Of a stretch of 52,801 bases of DNA, positions 19,730 through 28,349 are shown in pieces. Source of the DNA: an uncultured Pirellulaceae bacterium. GTDB taxonomy: Bacteria > Planctomycetota > Planctomycetia > Pirellulales > Pirellulaceae. Made by a program: the position numbers and the translations under genes. The DNA lies in NCBI GenBank assembly GCA_937928555.1, contig CALFWR010000067.1:1-52801 (forward strand). Reading direction: 5' to 3'. Every line of letters starts with the position of its first letter. The stretch's first letter is position 1. A model generated the notes under the pieces. That model did no database searches and had not been told where the DNA came from. It worked only from the letters and a program-made list of their open reading frames with translations.

Positions 19730-19840
19730 ATGTCAGGCATTGGCAGCTATGAGTTACTGATCATTGCAGCCGGCTTGGTCGTCGTTGGGGTTTTGGCCGG
19801 TCTGTTTCTTCTCGTTGTTCTTTTTTCCAAGCGTCGCTGA
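19730..19840 (+). CDS. 36-aa membrane peptide between two tatA genes
   Basis: ATG 19730 starts two bases after the stop of the first tatA, and its TGA shares one base with the ATG of the second tatA, so all three are translationally coupled. The peptide opens SGIGSYELLIIAAGL, which resembles a TatA N-terminus, and then has a long hydrophobic span to a SKRR tail. The hinge (FG...KLP) and amphipathic helix are missing. It may be a Tat accessory subunit or a TatA-derived membrane peptide. No name is known to me. Confidence 0.7.
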   Translation: MSGIGSYELLIIAAGLVVVGVLAGLFLLVVLFSKRR

Positions 19841-20139
19841 TGCATCTTCTGGCTTTTCTTGGTATTGGCGGCGTCGGCTCGTTCGAACTGATAATGATCG
19901 CTGTCGTCGCAGTGCTGCTGTTCGGCAGCAAGCTTCCTGAAGTCGCCCGTTCGGTGGGTCAGTCTTACACCCAGTTCCGCAGAGGCCTCAACGACATTCA
20001 GTCGTCGATCAAAAACGAAATCGATCGGGAACTGGACGAAGTCAAACGTTTGCCCAGCGAAGTCGAACGGTCGATCGGCCAGCTCGATTCTCCAGAAGAA
20101 GAACCTTACAATGACAACTTCGAGCCGCCTGAAGATTGA
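19840..20139 (+). CDS. tatA: Twin-arginine translocase subunit TatA/TatB type
   Basis: The 99-aa product has the TatA/B layout: GVGSFELIMIAVVAVLLFGSKLPE with the FG hinge, then an amphipathic helix (VARSVGQSYTQFRRGL) and an acidic tail of about 50 residues. The length and long acidic tail are intermediate between TatA and TatB, so a TatB role is possible. It is coupled by a one-base overlap to the 36-aa peptide upstream, and the SRP RNA gene follows 34 bases later. Confidence 0.88.
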   Translation: MHLLAFLGIGGVGSFELIMIAVVAVLLFGSKLPEVARSVGQSYTQFRRGLNDIQSSIKNEIDRELDEVKRLPSEVERSIGQLDSPEEEPYNDNFEPPED

Positions 20140-20173
20140 CCTGCCGGGCTTGTTCGATTAAAACAATGTCACT

Positions 20174-20277
20174 CCTGCCCGAAAGTGGGCCCGCGAGGGG
20201 GAGCCGTGAACCTGGTCAGACTTTAACCGGAGCAGCCATAAGCGGGGTACTCTTGTGCGGGTCCTCTTTCGGGCAGG
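20174..20277 (+). ncRNA. ffs: Signal recognition particle RNA, small bacterial type
   Basis: The RNA of about 104 nt has closing arms CCTGCCCGAAAG and CTTTCGGGCAGG that pair perfectly, an inner helix (GGGCCCGC with GCGGGTCC), and the conserved S-domain core GGTCAG...GGAGCAGCC. A run of eight T follows (20279-20286), so the closing helix also works as terminator. It lies just upstream of dnaX and ybaB, the order also known from Bacillus. The 11 bases between GGTCAG and AGCAGCC (ACTTTAACCGG) differ from the usual GGAA tetraloop. SRP RNA with Ffh targets membrane proteins to the translocon. No ffh gene is in the window. Confidence 0.88.
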
Positions 20278-20286
20278 ATTTTTTTT

Positions 20287-20325
20287 CGTGGTTGTGGCTT
20301 CCAACGCGTCGAAGCCACAGCCACG
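20287..20325. repeat. Strong hairpin after the SRP RNA gene
   Basis: CGTGGTTGTGGCTTC and GAAGCCACAGCCACG form a 15-bp stem with one G-U pair and a 9-base loop. It lies directly after the SRP RNA T-run and about 105 bases before dnaX. It may be a palindromic repeat or block transcription from the RNA gene into dnaX. Confidence 0.7.
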
Positions 20326-20430
20326 GGGAAATTATCTGGTGGCAGCTTCTATCCTTCGCCCCCCTGCCCTGCCATCTGACCCAATGTCGGCTAAAATTTG
20401 AGGATTCGCAATCTTTCTCGCTGACATGCC

Positions 20431-22293
20431 ATGAGCGCCGCAGACACTCCCGATAAAGACTCACAGTACCAGGTCGTCGCCCTTCGCTATCGGCCCCAGG
20501 CCTTCGGTGATCTTGTCGGCCAATCGCACGTCGCCCAAGCCCTCTCCAACGCAATCCAAACCAACCGCGTTGGACACGCTTACCTGTTCACCGGAGCCCG
20601 CGGAGTTGGGAAGACTTCGTCCGCGCGAATTTTCGCCAAGTGCCTTAACTGCGAAACCGGGCCCACGCCTCAGCCATGCAACGAATGCGAAATTTGCAAA
20701 AGCGTTTCGGTTGGTGAAGACGTCGACGTTCTTGAAATCGATGGAGCGAGCAACCGCGGCATCGATGAAATCCGTCAACTTCGCAGCAACGCTGCGATTC
20801 GACCCGGGCGTGGCCGTTACAAGATCTATATCATCGACGAAGTCCACATGCTGACGATGGCGGCCTTTAATGCGTTGCTAAAGACGCTTGAAGAACCGCC
20901 GTCGCACGTCAAGTTCATTTTTTGCACCACCGACCCGCAAAAGATTCCGATCACGGTTCTTTCCCGCTGCCAGCGGTACGACTTTGCTCCCGTTCAACCC
21001 AACGAAATCACCAACCGCTTGCGGGAAATCGCTCAAAGCGAAGGCGTCCAGGCTTCCGACGAAGCACTTCAGTTGCTTGCCAGGCGTGCCAACGGGTCGA
21101 TGCGGGACAGTCAATCGTTGCTTGAGCAGCTGTTTTCCTTTTGTGGCGACGACATTTCGATCGATGAAGTCCACCAACTGCTGGGCACCACCGACATTGG
21201 CAGGATTGCCGAAATTGCCGCCGCGATGACCGCTAACGACACAAAGGCCACTTTGAATCTGATCCATCAAAGCGTTTCCGGTGGTGTGGATGCGGGGCAA
21301 CTGGCCGGTCAGCTGCTGGGATACTTTCGCGACATGATGGCGATGCAGGTCGGCTGCGGCGATGACGTCCTGCTGACTTGTTCCAGCAGTGACGCGGAAA
21401 GCCTTCGCGAGGTCGGCGGGCAGCTTGGTTTGCAAACGATACTGACGATCGTGCAGATTCTCGACGCGGCCATTGTGCGGATGCAGTTTAGTCTTCACAC
21501 CCGAGTCCTCCTTGAGGCCGCCGCAGTGCGGGTTTGCAATCTCGAACACCTTGAATCGATCGCTCATTTGGTCGGAGCATTGGCAGGCGATTCGAAAAAC
21601 CTTAGCCTCAAATCGGGCAGCACCGGTGTAAAAAAAAACGAAATAGCTAACTCGACTTCGCCCTCCCCGGCCGCCACAAAACTCGATCCCGCTCCTGCGG
21701 CGTCCGAACCAACTCCCGACGCTGCCCCGTCACCGACGGCTTCGAATCATCAGCCGCCGGATCCTCAGCCAGCGGCCTCCCCGATGCCCGTTCCGACCCC
21801 AACGATCGCTGTGGCGACTGCGGCAATGGTGGCATCATCGGCCGCAGTGACAGCGGTGCAGGATCCGCCGCCAAAGCCAGCGATTGCTAATGCTTCTCCG
21901 GAAGTGTCCACAGACATCGAGGGACTTTATCGCTCTGCCGTCGAAAGCCTCAACGACATGACATCAGACATGGCCGCCAATTTCGGCAAAATCGAACTGA
22001 AAGCACCCGATCACCTCTTGGTTGCACTAAACGATGCTTATGGCCGCAACATGTGCTCCAAGTCCGACCGAAAAGCCAAAATAGAAGAGGCGTTGTCGAA
22101 TTTGGCCGGCCGCAAGATTCGAATCGATTTTACAGTTTCCGAAGACGCCGCCAACGCTCAGCCTCGTGCACCGCGGCTGACCCGAGCCCAGCAGCTTCGG
22201 CAGCTTCAGGATGTAGCGTTTGTCAAAGAGACGATCGAAATTTTTGGCGGAGATGTCTCCGGATTTTTTGACCCTCGCAATCCCGAAACGTAA
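20431..22293 (+). CDS. dnaX: DNA polymerase III subunit gamma/tau
   Basis: The clamp-loader ATPase of 620 aa loads the beta clamp and bridges the polymerase. Visible parts are Walker A GARGVGKTS, the zinc module CLNCETGPTPQPCNECEIC, Walker B with DEVH, and the sensor stretch TTDPQKIPITVLSRC. Domains I-III end near residue 370. A Pro/Ala-rich linker (about 405-490) leads to the tau-specific C-terminus. At 21630-21638 a run of nine A covers codons 400-403; either a one-base gain or loss there stops translation within about six codons, which would give a short gamma form of about 405 aa. It is followed by ybaB. Confidence 0.97.
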   Translation: MSAADTPDKDSQYQVVALRYRPQAFGDLVGQSHVAQALSNAIQTNRVGHAYLFTGARGVGKTSSARIFAKCLNCETGPTPQPCNECEICKSVSVGEDVDVLEIDGASNRGIDEIRQLRSNAAIRPGRGRYKIYIIDEVHMLTMAAFNALLKTLEEPPSHVKFIFCTTDPQKIPITVLSRCQRYDFAPVQPNEITNRLREIAQSEGVQASDEALQLLARRANGSMRDSQSLLEQLFSFCGDDISIDEVHQLLGTTDIGRIAEIAAAMTANDTKATLNLIHQSVSGGVDAGQLAGQLLGYFRDMMAMQVGCGDDVLLTCSSSDAESLREVGGQLGLQTILTIVQILDAAIVRMQFSLHTRVLLEAAAVRVCNLEHLESIAHLVGALAGDSKNLSLKSGSTGVKKNEIANSTSPSPAATKLDPAPAASEPTPDAAPSPTASNHQPPDPQPAASPMPVPTPTIAVATAAMVASSAAVTAVQDPPPKPAIANASPEVSTDIEGLYRSAVESLNDMTSDMAANFGKIELKAPDHLLVALNDAYGRNMCSKSDRKAKIEEALSNLAGRKIRIDFTVSEDAANAQPRAPRLTRAQQLRQLQDVAFVKETIEIFGGDVSGFFDPRNPET

Positions 22294-22326
22294 CCTTCAC
22301 CTGTCACCCACCTCACGGAGAAACAC

Positions 22327-22686
22327 ATGTTCAAAGGACTCGGTAACCTCGGCAACATCGCAGGCATGATTCAGCAGGCCAAAGAAATGGGCCCCAAAAT
22401 GCAGGAGGCTCAACAGCGGCTCAAAGAGAAAACCGTCGAAGGTACAGCCGGCGGCGGCATGGTGAAAGTTCACGCTGACGGTCAGGGAACGGTTACCCGC
22501 GTCGAAGTCGATCCTGAATTGGCCGCAAAGAACGATCTCGAGATGGTTCTGGACCTGCTTCCTGCCGCCATCAATCAGGCGTCGCAAAAGGCGAAAGAGC
22601 TTCACGTTCAGGAGATGCAATCCATCACCGGCGACATGCCGCTTCCAGGTGACCTTGGCGATACCCTCAAAAGCATTCTGGGCTAA
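22327..22686 (+). CDS. ybaB: YbaB/EbfC family nucleoid-associated protein
   Basis: The 119-aa product opens MFKGLGNLGNIAGMIQQAKEM and has the family's central VEGTAGGGMVKVHADGQG and the C-terminal helix with EMQSITGDMPLPG. Members bind DNA as dimers with a tweezer-like shape and are thought to organise the nucleoid. It lies 33 bases downstream of dnaX, as in most bacteria. recR, which commonly follows, is absent; guaA is convergent instead. Confidence 0.94.
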   Translation: MFKGLGNLGNIAGMIQQAKEMGPKMQEAQQRLKEKTVEGTAGGGMVKVHADGQGTVTRVEVDPELAAKNDLEMVLDLLPAAINQASQKAKELHVQEMQSITGDMPLPGDLGDTLKSILG

Positions 22687-22822
22687 TTCGCTATTCGGTC
22701 CTGAATTCAGGATCGTGGGTAGCTCGCCTCTCGGCGGCGAAAAAATCACCTCGCAGAGTCGAGTTACATAGCTGTTTCGGTGCACCAGTTTCCTGAACGC
22801 CAACTTAATCCCGTTCCAGCGG

Positions 22823-24400
22823 CTATTCCCACTCAATCGTCGCTGGCGGTTTTGAGCTGATGTCGTAACAAACGCGATTGATACCGCTAACTTCGTTGAT
22901 GATCCGCGTCGACATCGAAGCCAGAACTTCGTAGGGCAAATGCGTCCAGTCCGCAGTCATAAAGTCATCCGTGTTGACGCAGCGAATCACTAGGGCATTG
23001 TCGTAGGTCCTTGCGTCACCCATGACCCCGACGCTTTGCACCGGAAGCAAAACCGCAAACAACTGAGACGTCTTGCGGTATAAACCTGCTTTTTCGATTT
23101 CGTCAATCACGATCGCATCCGCTTCACGAAGGACAACCAGTTTGTCTTCGCTGACTTCACCCAGACAGCGAACCGCCAGTCCGGGGCCGGGGAATGGATG
23201 CCGCCAAACGAGATGCTCGGGAAGCCCCAACTCCACACCAAGCTTGCGGACTTCGTCTTTGAACAGGTCACGAAGCGGTTCGATCAACTCGAACCCCAAT
23301 TCTTCGGGAAGCCCACCGACATTATGATGCAACTTGATCGTCGCCGCCGGGCCGTCAGGAGCAGCGCCGCTTTCGATCACGTCGGGGTATAGCGTGCCCT
23401 GGGCAAGGAACTGAACGTTGTCAATCGACGACGATGCCTCCTTGAAGCAATCGATAAACGTGTGGCCGATGCGGCGTCGTTTTTCTTGGGGGTCAGTGAC
23501 GCCGGCAAGTTGCCCCAGAAATCGCTCGCCGCCGTTGACGACGTGCAAGTCCGTTTTGAAATGCTGAGTAAATTGCTCGACCACAATTTCTGCTTCGTTT
23601 TTTCGTAGCAGCCCGTTGTCAACCAAAATGCAGCTTAGCTGCGGACCGATCGCTTTGTAGAGCAGCGCCGCGACGACCGAGGAATCGACACCGCCAGAAA
23701 GCCCGCAAATCACCCGAGCGTCACCAACACGTTGGCGAATGCTGGCGATCATTTCGTTGGCGAAATCCTGGAGCTTCCATGTTCCGGTACAGCCACAGAT
23801 TTGCGTGACGAAGTTCTTCAACAGTACCGATCCGTTGGGCGTGTGGGTTACTTCCGGATGAAACTGAAGACCATACACCGGCAAACTTTTGTGCTTGATC
23901 GCGGCCAACGGACAAGTCTCAGTGCTGGCAAGAGTTTCGAAATCCTCGCTGACCTGCTGGACCTGATCCCCGTGGCTCATCCAGACTTGATCGCGAGCAG
24001 GGAAACCGGAAAACAGCTTGTCCGATTCCTTGACTTCGCAAATCGCCCGCCCATATTCGCTTGTTGGGCAGCTATCGACTTTTCCGCCCAGTTGATCACA
24101 AACCAACTGCATGCCGTAACAGATCCCAAGAACCGGAATCCCCAGTTCAAAAATCCCGGGGTCGCATTTGGGAGCGCCGTCTTCGTAGACACTGTTGGGT
24201 CCACCGGAAAGGATCAGGCCTTTGGGGTTATGTTTTGCGATGTTCTCCGGCGTGATGTCATGTCGCACGATTTCGCAGTAAACATTCTGCTCGCGAACAC
24301 GTCGGGCGATCAGTTGAGCGAATTGAGAGCCAAAGTCCAACACAAGGACGCGTTGGTCCGAAGTCGACGTGGCGTTGTCATCCTTAAGCGAAACAGACAC
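22823..24400 (-). CDS. guaA: GMP synthase (glutamine-hydrolysing)
   Basis: GuaA aminates XMP to GMP. The N-terminal class I glutamine amidotransferase has the catalytic Cys in GICYGMQLV and the His-x-Glu in [10 protein letters not shown]. The ATP-pyrophosphatase domain has the P-loop [13 protein letters not shown], and the C-terminal dimerisation domain ends in the usual PPATIEWE. The 525-aa length is normal. It is convergent with ybaB and monocistronic. Confidence 0.98.
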   Translation of the reverse strand: MSVSLKDDNATSTSDQRVLVLDFGSQFAQLIARRVREQNVYCEIVRHDITPENIAKHNPKGLILSGGPNSVYEDGAPKCDPGIFELGIPVLGICYGMQLVCDQLGGKVDSCPTSEYGRAICEVKESDKLFSGFPARDQVWMSHGDQVQQVSEDFETLASTETCPLAAIKHKSLPVYGLQFHPEVTHTPNGSVLLKNFVTQICGCTGTWKLQDFANEMIASIRQRVGDARVICGLSGGVDSSVVAALLYKAIGPQLSCILVDNGLLRKNEAEIVVEQFTQHFKTDLHVVNGGERFLGQLAGVTDPQEKRRRIGHTFIDCFKEASSSIDNVQFLAQGTLYPDVIESGAAPDGPAATIKLHHNVGGLPEELGFELIEPLRDLFKDEVRKLGVELGLPEHLVWRHPFPGPGLAVRCLGEVSEDKLVVLREADAIVIDEIEKAGLYRKTSQLFAVLLPVQSVGVMGDARTYDNALVIRCVNTDDFMTADWTHLPYEVLASMSTRIINEVSGINRVCYDISSKPPATIEWE

Positions 24401-24504
24401 CGTGGTTTCCTGTTATGGGTCGCAATTTTGAATCGCGGATTATACGAAACACTCGCCACACTGCCAAGGAATCGACGCTGCCAAAGCATGGTCATGCGGC
24501 CAAC

Positions 24505-25224
24505 TCAGCCCATCGCCCGCTGAAGCAGCCTTACGGTTCCTTCGACCGCACCTAACGGGATCGTGTGCGGCCCGTCGAACTCGGTGAACACAACTTTCAG
24601 GCCGGATTCGCTGAGAAGGTTGCAAAGCGCCACGGCGTTTTCGAAGGGAAGAATCGGGTCCAGCGTTCCATGAGACTGGAAGACCGGAAGCCTGTTCTTG
24701 CCCGCCAGTGGTCGCCAATCGGATTCGCACAGCAGCGTTCCCGACCAAACGATCAGCCCACCAAGCGCCGGTTCGTGTCGCAGTGCGACATCGGTGGCCA
24801 GCATTGAGCCCTGGGAAAAACCACCGACGACGATGTTCCGGTGATCGATGTCGTATTGGGCGTGAACATGTTGGATCACTTTATTGATCGTCTCGCGGCA
24901 ACCGGGTAATTCGGGCGGATGCTCATGTTGCAAATCCCGCGCATCTCCGGATTCGGCCAGTTGCTGGATCTTTTCGATGTCGATCTCCCACCACGCTCGC
25001 GATTCGAAATCAGGATCAAGGTCGAGCGTGATTGGGGCGGCGGGAAAAAGAAACATCATGTCCTTGAGTGCCGGTTCGGCGCTGCGAAACTGACTGGCCA
25101 AGGAGACCAGATCATCGCCGGGGGCACCAAAGCCGTGACAAAGAATCGCCGCGCCACGTGGTTTGCCTTCGGCGGGTACGGTCGCAATTCTCAATCCTGC
25201 GATTTCCATTTTTTGAAGATTCAT
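24505..25224 (-). CDS. Phospholipase/carboxylesterase family hydrolase
   Basis: The 239-aa alpha/beta hydrolase has the oxyanion segment ILCHGFGAPGDD, the nucleophile in GGFSQGSMLA, Asp in GTLDPILPFENA and His in FDGPHTIPLGA, so the triad is complete. The layout is that of the bacterial carboxylesterase / acyl-protein-thioesterase-like group. No signal peptide is present, so it is cytosolic; the substrate is unknown. It is about 60 bases downstream of the SDR-like gene on the same strand and may be co-transcribed with it. Confidence 0.88.
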   Translation of the reverse strand: MNLQKMEIAGLRIATVPAEGKPRGAAILCHGFGAPGDDLVSLASQFRSAEPALKDMMFLFPAAPITLDLDPDFESRAWWEIDIEKIQQLAESGDARDLQHEHPPELPGCRETINKVIQHVHAQYDIDHRNIVVGGFSQGSMLATDVALRHEPALGGLIVWSGTLLCESDWRPLAGKNRLPVFQSHGTLDPILPFENAVALCNLLSESGLKVVFTEFDGPHTIPLGAVEGTVRLLQRAMG

Positions 25225-25284
25225 AACTTCCCTTTGTCGTCGTGTAGAAATAGGCGTTGTGGTCCGCTGTTGAATCCGATCGGA

Positions 25285-26064
25285 TTACTTTTCAAAACGG
25301 AACCCACCGTTGACCGGGATGATTTGTCCCGAAATGAAGCTGGCTTTTTCGCTGGCCAGAAACGCGACGGTTGCCGCAATGTCCGACGGGGTGCCCCATC
25401 GTTTCATCAGCGAATCGGATCTTGCCCGCTGCTGCCAAGTGTCGCTGGCGTCAACGCCCCAGGCTGTCTTGATCCAACCCGGAGCCACGCAGTTGACTCG
25501 GACATCGGGAGCCAAGGACTGAGCAAGGCTTTTGGTCATCGCCATGATCGCGCCCTTGGTCGTGGCAAACATTTCGCCGCTGTCGCCCGCCATGCCTTGA
25601 GCCGCCTGGTCCCAACCGATATTGATGATAGAGCAAGGCGCAGTGCGTTCGGATGCCGAATTCGCCATCCGCGTACCGATCGCACGCGACAGCATCAAAG
25701 TTGATTTGACGTCGGTGCTGAGCAGGTAGTCAAGCTTTTGCTCGAAAGACCGCTTTGACCATTCGCCCGTCAGGACGTCGCCGCCGGCATTGTTGACCCA
25801 CACATCGATGTGGCCTTTCCAGTTCCATGCCTGACCCACAAAATCGTCCCAATTTGTGGTCTGCGAAAAGTCCCCAAACACTGCCGTCGTCGTAGCGCCG
25901 GTTTGCTCGAGTTCCTGCTTGGTTTGCTCGATCCGCTCCGATGGACTTCGTCCGTGAAGGATGACGTCAAAGCCGTCTCCTGCCAGGTGTAGTGCGATGG
26001 CTTTACCGATTCCCGAAGAGGAACCGGTAACCATCGCGATTTTTCTGTTGCCTGTTGAATTCAA
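25285..26064 (-). CDS. SDR-family protein with altered active site
   Basis: The Rossmann fold opens with VTGSSSGIGKAIALHL and has NNAGG and the late INGG-like PVNGG motif, as in short-chain dehydrogenases binding NAD(P). The catalytic Tyr-x3-Lys reads FATTK, so Tyr is Phe, and the conserved Ser strand reads SIINIGWD without the Ser. Oxidoreductase activity by the standard mechanism is doubtful. TTG 26064 gives 259 aa, normal for the family; longer in-frame extensions upstream look non-coding. Confidence 0.85.
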   Translation of the reverse strand: MNSTGNRKIAMVTGSSSGIGKAIALHLAGDGFDVILHGRSPSERIEQTKQELEQTGATTTAVFGDFSQTTNWDDFVGQAWNWKGHIDVWVNNAGGDVLTGEWSKRSFEQKLDYLLSTDVKSTLMLSRAIGTRMANSASERTAPCSIINIGWDQAAQGMAGDSGEMFATTKGAIMAMTKSLAQSLAPDVRVNCVAPGWIKTAWGVDASDTWQQRARSDSLMKRWGTPSDIAATVAFLASEKASFISGQIIPVNGGFRFEK

Positions 26065-26353
26065 ATCGATCTCAGGAGTACATGGAGAAAGCAGCAAACT
26101 TGACAGTCGAAAGACCCAGAATGATGCAAAACGCGCGTTCTGGATCCGGCGACAGTTTATCGGGAAACTTTGACCGCGACAGCCGTAGGGTGGAACTTGA
26201 TTTACAGCCCGTTCAACGCAAATAAACCGCTTGTTGACGGCTATTTTGGTGTGAACCGGAACATCTCGCGACCGAAACGGTAAGACCCAGTCCGGCTTGA
26301 ACGCCAAATTATTGTTTGACGTCTGGAATTGGAAACGCGATCAATGGTGGGAA

Positions 26354-28264
26354 ATGAACGACAGCGAGAAGTTTCAGGCGATTCGTAACAACCAGATTGG
26401 CTGTGGACTTTCTCAGGACCAGATCCAACGGATTTGTGATTCCGCCGAGTGGGTTGAATTCCGCAGCGGCGATAAAGTATTTAGCCAGGACGATGCGGGA
26501 GACCGCTTGCTTCTGGTGGTTGAAGGTCGCGTCAGGATCACGGTACAGTCAGGCGATAACGAGTCCCAATTTGTAGACTACCGCAGCGCCGGCGAGCACT
26601 TCGGCGAAATCTCGTTGCTTACCGGTGAGCCCCGCGCGACCAACGCGATCGCTTCGATGGATACGAAACTGCTTTGCGTGAGTCAGTCAAGTTTCCAGGA
26701 TTTACTCGCTCGCGTGCCGGGCTTTGCAGCGAACGTAAGCCGTTCGCTTGGCTATCGGTTACGGAGAGAGACCACGGGCGAACCATCGCGCGGCGCGGCA
26801 CGAGTCATCGGCCTGATCAATCCAACACTGGATTCCTATTCTAAAAAGTTGTCCGGACGATTGACGTCGCAACTGGCAGATGCGTTGTCCGCTGACGGTG
26901 GCGAGGTTCATATCATTGTTGATCGGGTGCCATCGAATCAGGATTTTGGCAAGGCCCGTGTTTCCGAGATTCCTCGTAACATGAGCCGCGAGGCAAAATC
27001 AGACTGGGTGCGTCGCGAGCTTTCTACTGGGACCGACGCCGAGCAATTCACGTTGATTTGGCTTTCAGAAACAACGCCAGAAGCAGAGCAGATTCTGCTT
27101 CAGTGCGAGCAGATTCTGTGGCTTTCGATTCCACGGGAACTTAGAAACACACGTCCTTTGTTGTTTGACATGTTGCGATCCGAACCCGGACTGCACAAGA
27201 AAATTCACTGGGGCTGGATGTTGCGGGAAGGATACGAGCCCGGAAACATTCCGCCGTTACCGGTAAAGCTTGAACAACCCGATTTCAAAATTGTGTTGTC
27301 AAATTCGATCCGCTCGTCACGGCTTGAACGCATGAGCATTTCACGGCTGGTGCGTTTCGTGCGCAAAACCCGCCTAGGGTTGGCATTGGGAGGCGGTGCC
27401 GCCAGAGGGATGGCTCACCTGGGCGTGTTGAAAGCATTTGAGAACGAAGGCATCTATTTCGACGTCATCGCGGGAACAAGTGCCGGAGCTTTGGTCGGCG
27501 TTCCTTATGCACTTGGGATGACACCTGATGAAGCCACCGACGCGTTCCGGCAGGATTTGAGCCCCGGTTGGCTTTTTTCAAGGATCCCCAAGGGCAAAGA
27601 ATGGTACATGCTCTACCAGTTTCGCATGGGCAAGTGGGATGCTTTGTTACGAAAACGAATCGGCAACGTCAAGCTTGAACAGCTTCTGACGCCGATGCAC
27701 ACCGTCACTGCCGATCTGATTGCCGGGCGGCAAGTCATTCGGGATCGCGGCGATGCGACGCATGCGATTTTGGAAAGCATCAATTTGCCAAATATTGCCA
27801 AGCCCATTATGCGGGACGGGATGGCCCTGGTTGATGGCGGCATCCTGAACAATATCCCATCCGATATCCTGCCTGAGCGGGGCGCAGACTTTGTCGTTGG
27901 CGTGGACATCGCCGCCCAGATGGCACGGCAGTTTGGCAAGAACTCCCAGGCGACGCCATCGAATCGGATGCGATCGCCCAGCCAGCTTCAAACAATTATT
28001 CGCTCCAATGAGATTCAGGATCGTCAGATTACGGCACTGCGGACCAGGGAGGTCGATCAGATGATTGTCGTGGACACGTCTATGTTTGATTTCGCGGACT
28101 TTACCCGTTCACCAGAGATGTCCCGGGTTGGTGAAGAGGCGGCCACGCGGGCGATGCCGGAACTCAAAAAGCTTCTGGCCCGGTTGCAGACAACCGGATC
28201 TTCCGCTCACGCACGTTTTATTTGTCCCAATTCGGTATCGCGACCGCGACATCAGGGCGAATAA
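26354..28264 (+). CDS. Cyclic-nucleotide-binding patatin-like phospholipase
   Basis: The 636-aa product has an N-terminal cNMP-binding domain (about 20-135: GEHFGEISLLTGEPRATNAI), a middle region, and a C-terminal patatin domain with oxyanion GGGAARG (about 345), nucleophile GTSAG (about 375) and catalytic Asp in VDGGILNNIP (about 495). The arrangement resembles neuropathy target esterase, a lysophospholipase of the membrane surface. Ligand control by a cyclic nucleotide is inferred. ATG 26354 is chosen; a TTG 19 codons upstream is in frame but gives a poor N-terminus. It is followed by rsgA 85 bases later. Confidence 0.88.
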   Translation: MNDSEKFQAIRNNQIGCGLSQDQIQRICDSAEWVEFRSGDKVFSQDDAGDRLLLVVEGRVRITVQSGDNESQFVDYRSAGEHFGEISLLTGEPRATNAIASMDTKLLCVSQSSFQDLLARVPGFAANVSRSLGYRLRRETTGEPSRGAARVIGLINPTLDSYSKKLSGRLTSQLADALSADGGEVHIIVDRVPSNQDFGKARVSEIPRNMSREAKSDWVRRELSTGTDAEQFTLIWLSETTPEAEQILLQCEQILWLSIPRELRNTRPLLFDMLRSEPGLHKKIHWGWMLREGYEPGNIPPLPVKLEQPDFKIVLSNSIRSSRLERMSISRLVRFVRKTRLGLALGGGAARGMAHLGVLKAFENEGIYFDVIAGTSAGALVGVPYALGMTPDEATDAFRQDLSPGWLFSRIPKGKEWYMLYQFRMGKWDALLRKRIGNVKLEQLLTPMHTVTADLIAGRQVIRDRGDATHAILESINLPNIAKPIMRDGMALVDGGILNNIPSDILPERGADFVVGVDIAAQMARQFGKNSQATPSNRMRSPSQLQTIIRSNEIQDRQITALRTREVDQMIVVDTSMFDFADFTRSPEMSRVGEEAATRAMPELKKLLARLQTTGSSAHARFICPNSVSRPRHQGE

Positions 28265-28349
28265 GCCGGGGTAAGTGTCAAACGGGTGAACTCTCGCCCG
28301 GCTGTGTGGTCTAATCGATGAAGGATCTTCGACACCTGAATCATGACCG

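Noticed and set aside
20878..21567. 229-aa frame antisense to dnaX
   Set aside because: Codon shadow of dnaX; no motif or start signal.
22695..22715. Palindrome TCCTGAATTCAGGA after ybaB
   Set aside because: No loop and no T-run, so it is not a terminator; no other copy was noticed in the window.
24919..25704. 261-aa frame antisense to esterase and SDR genes
   Set aside because: It covers two well-supported genes on the other strand and shows no recognisable protein.
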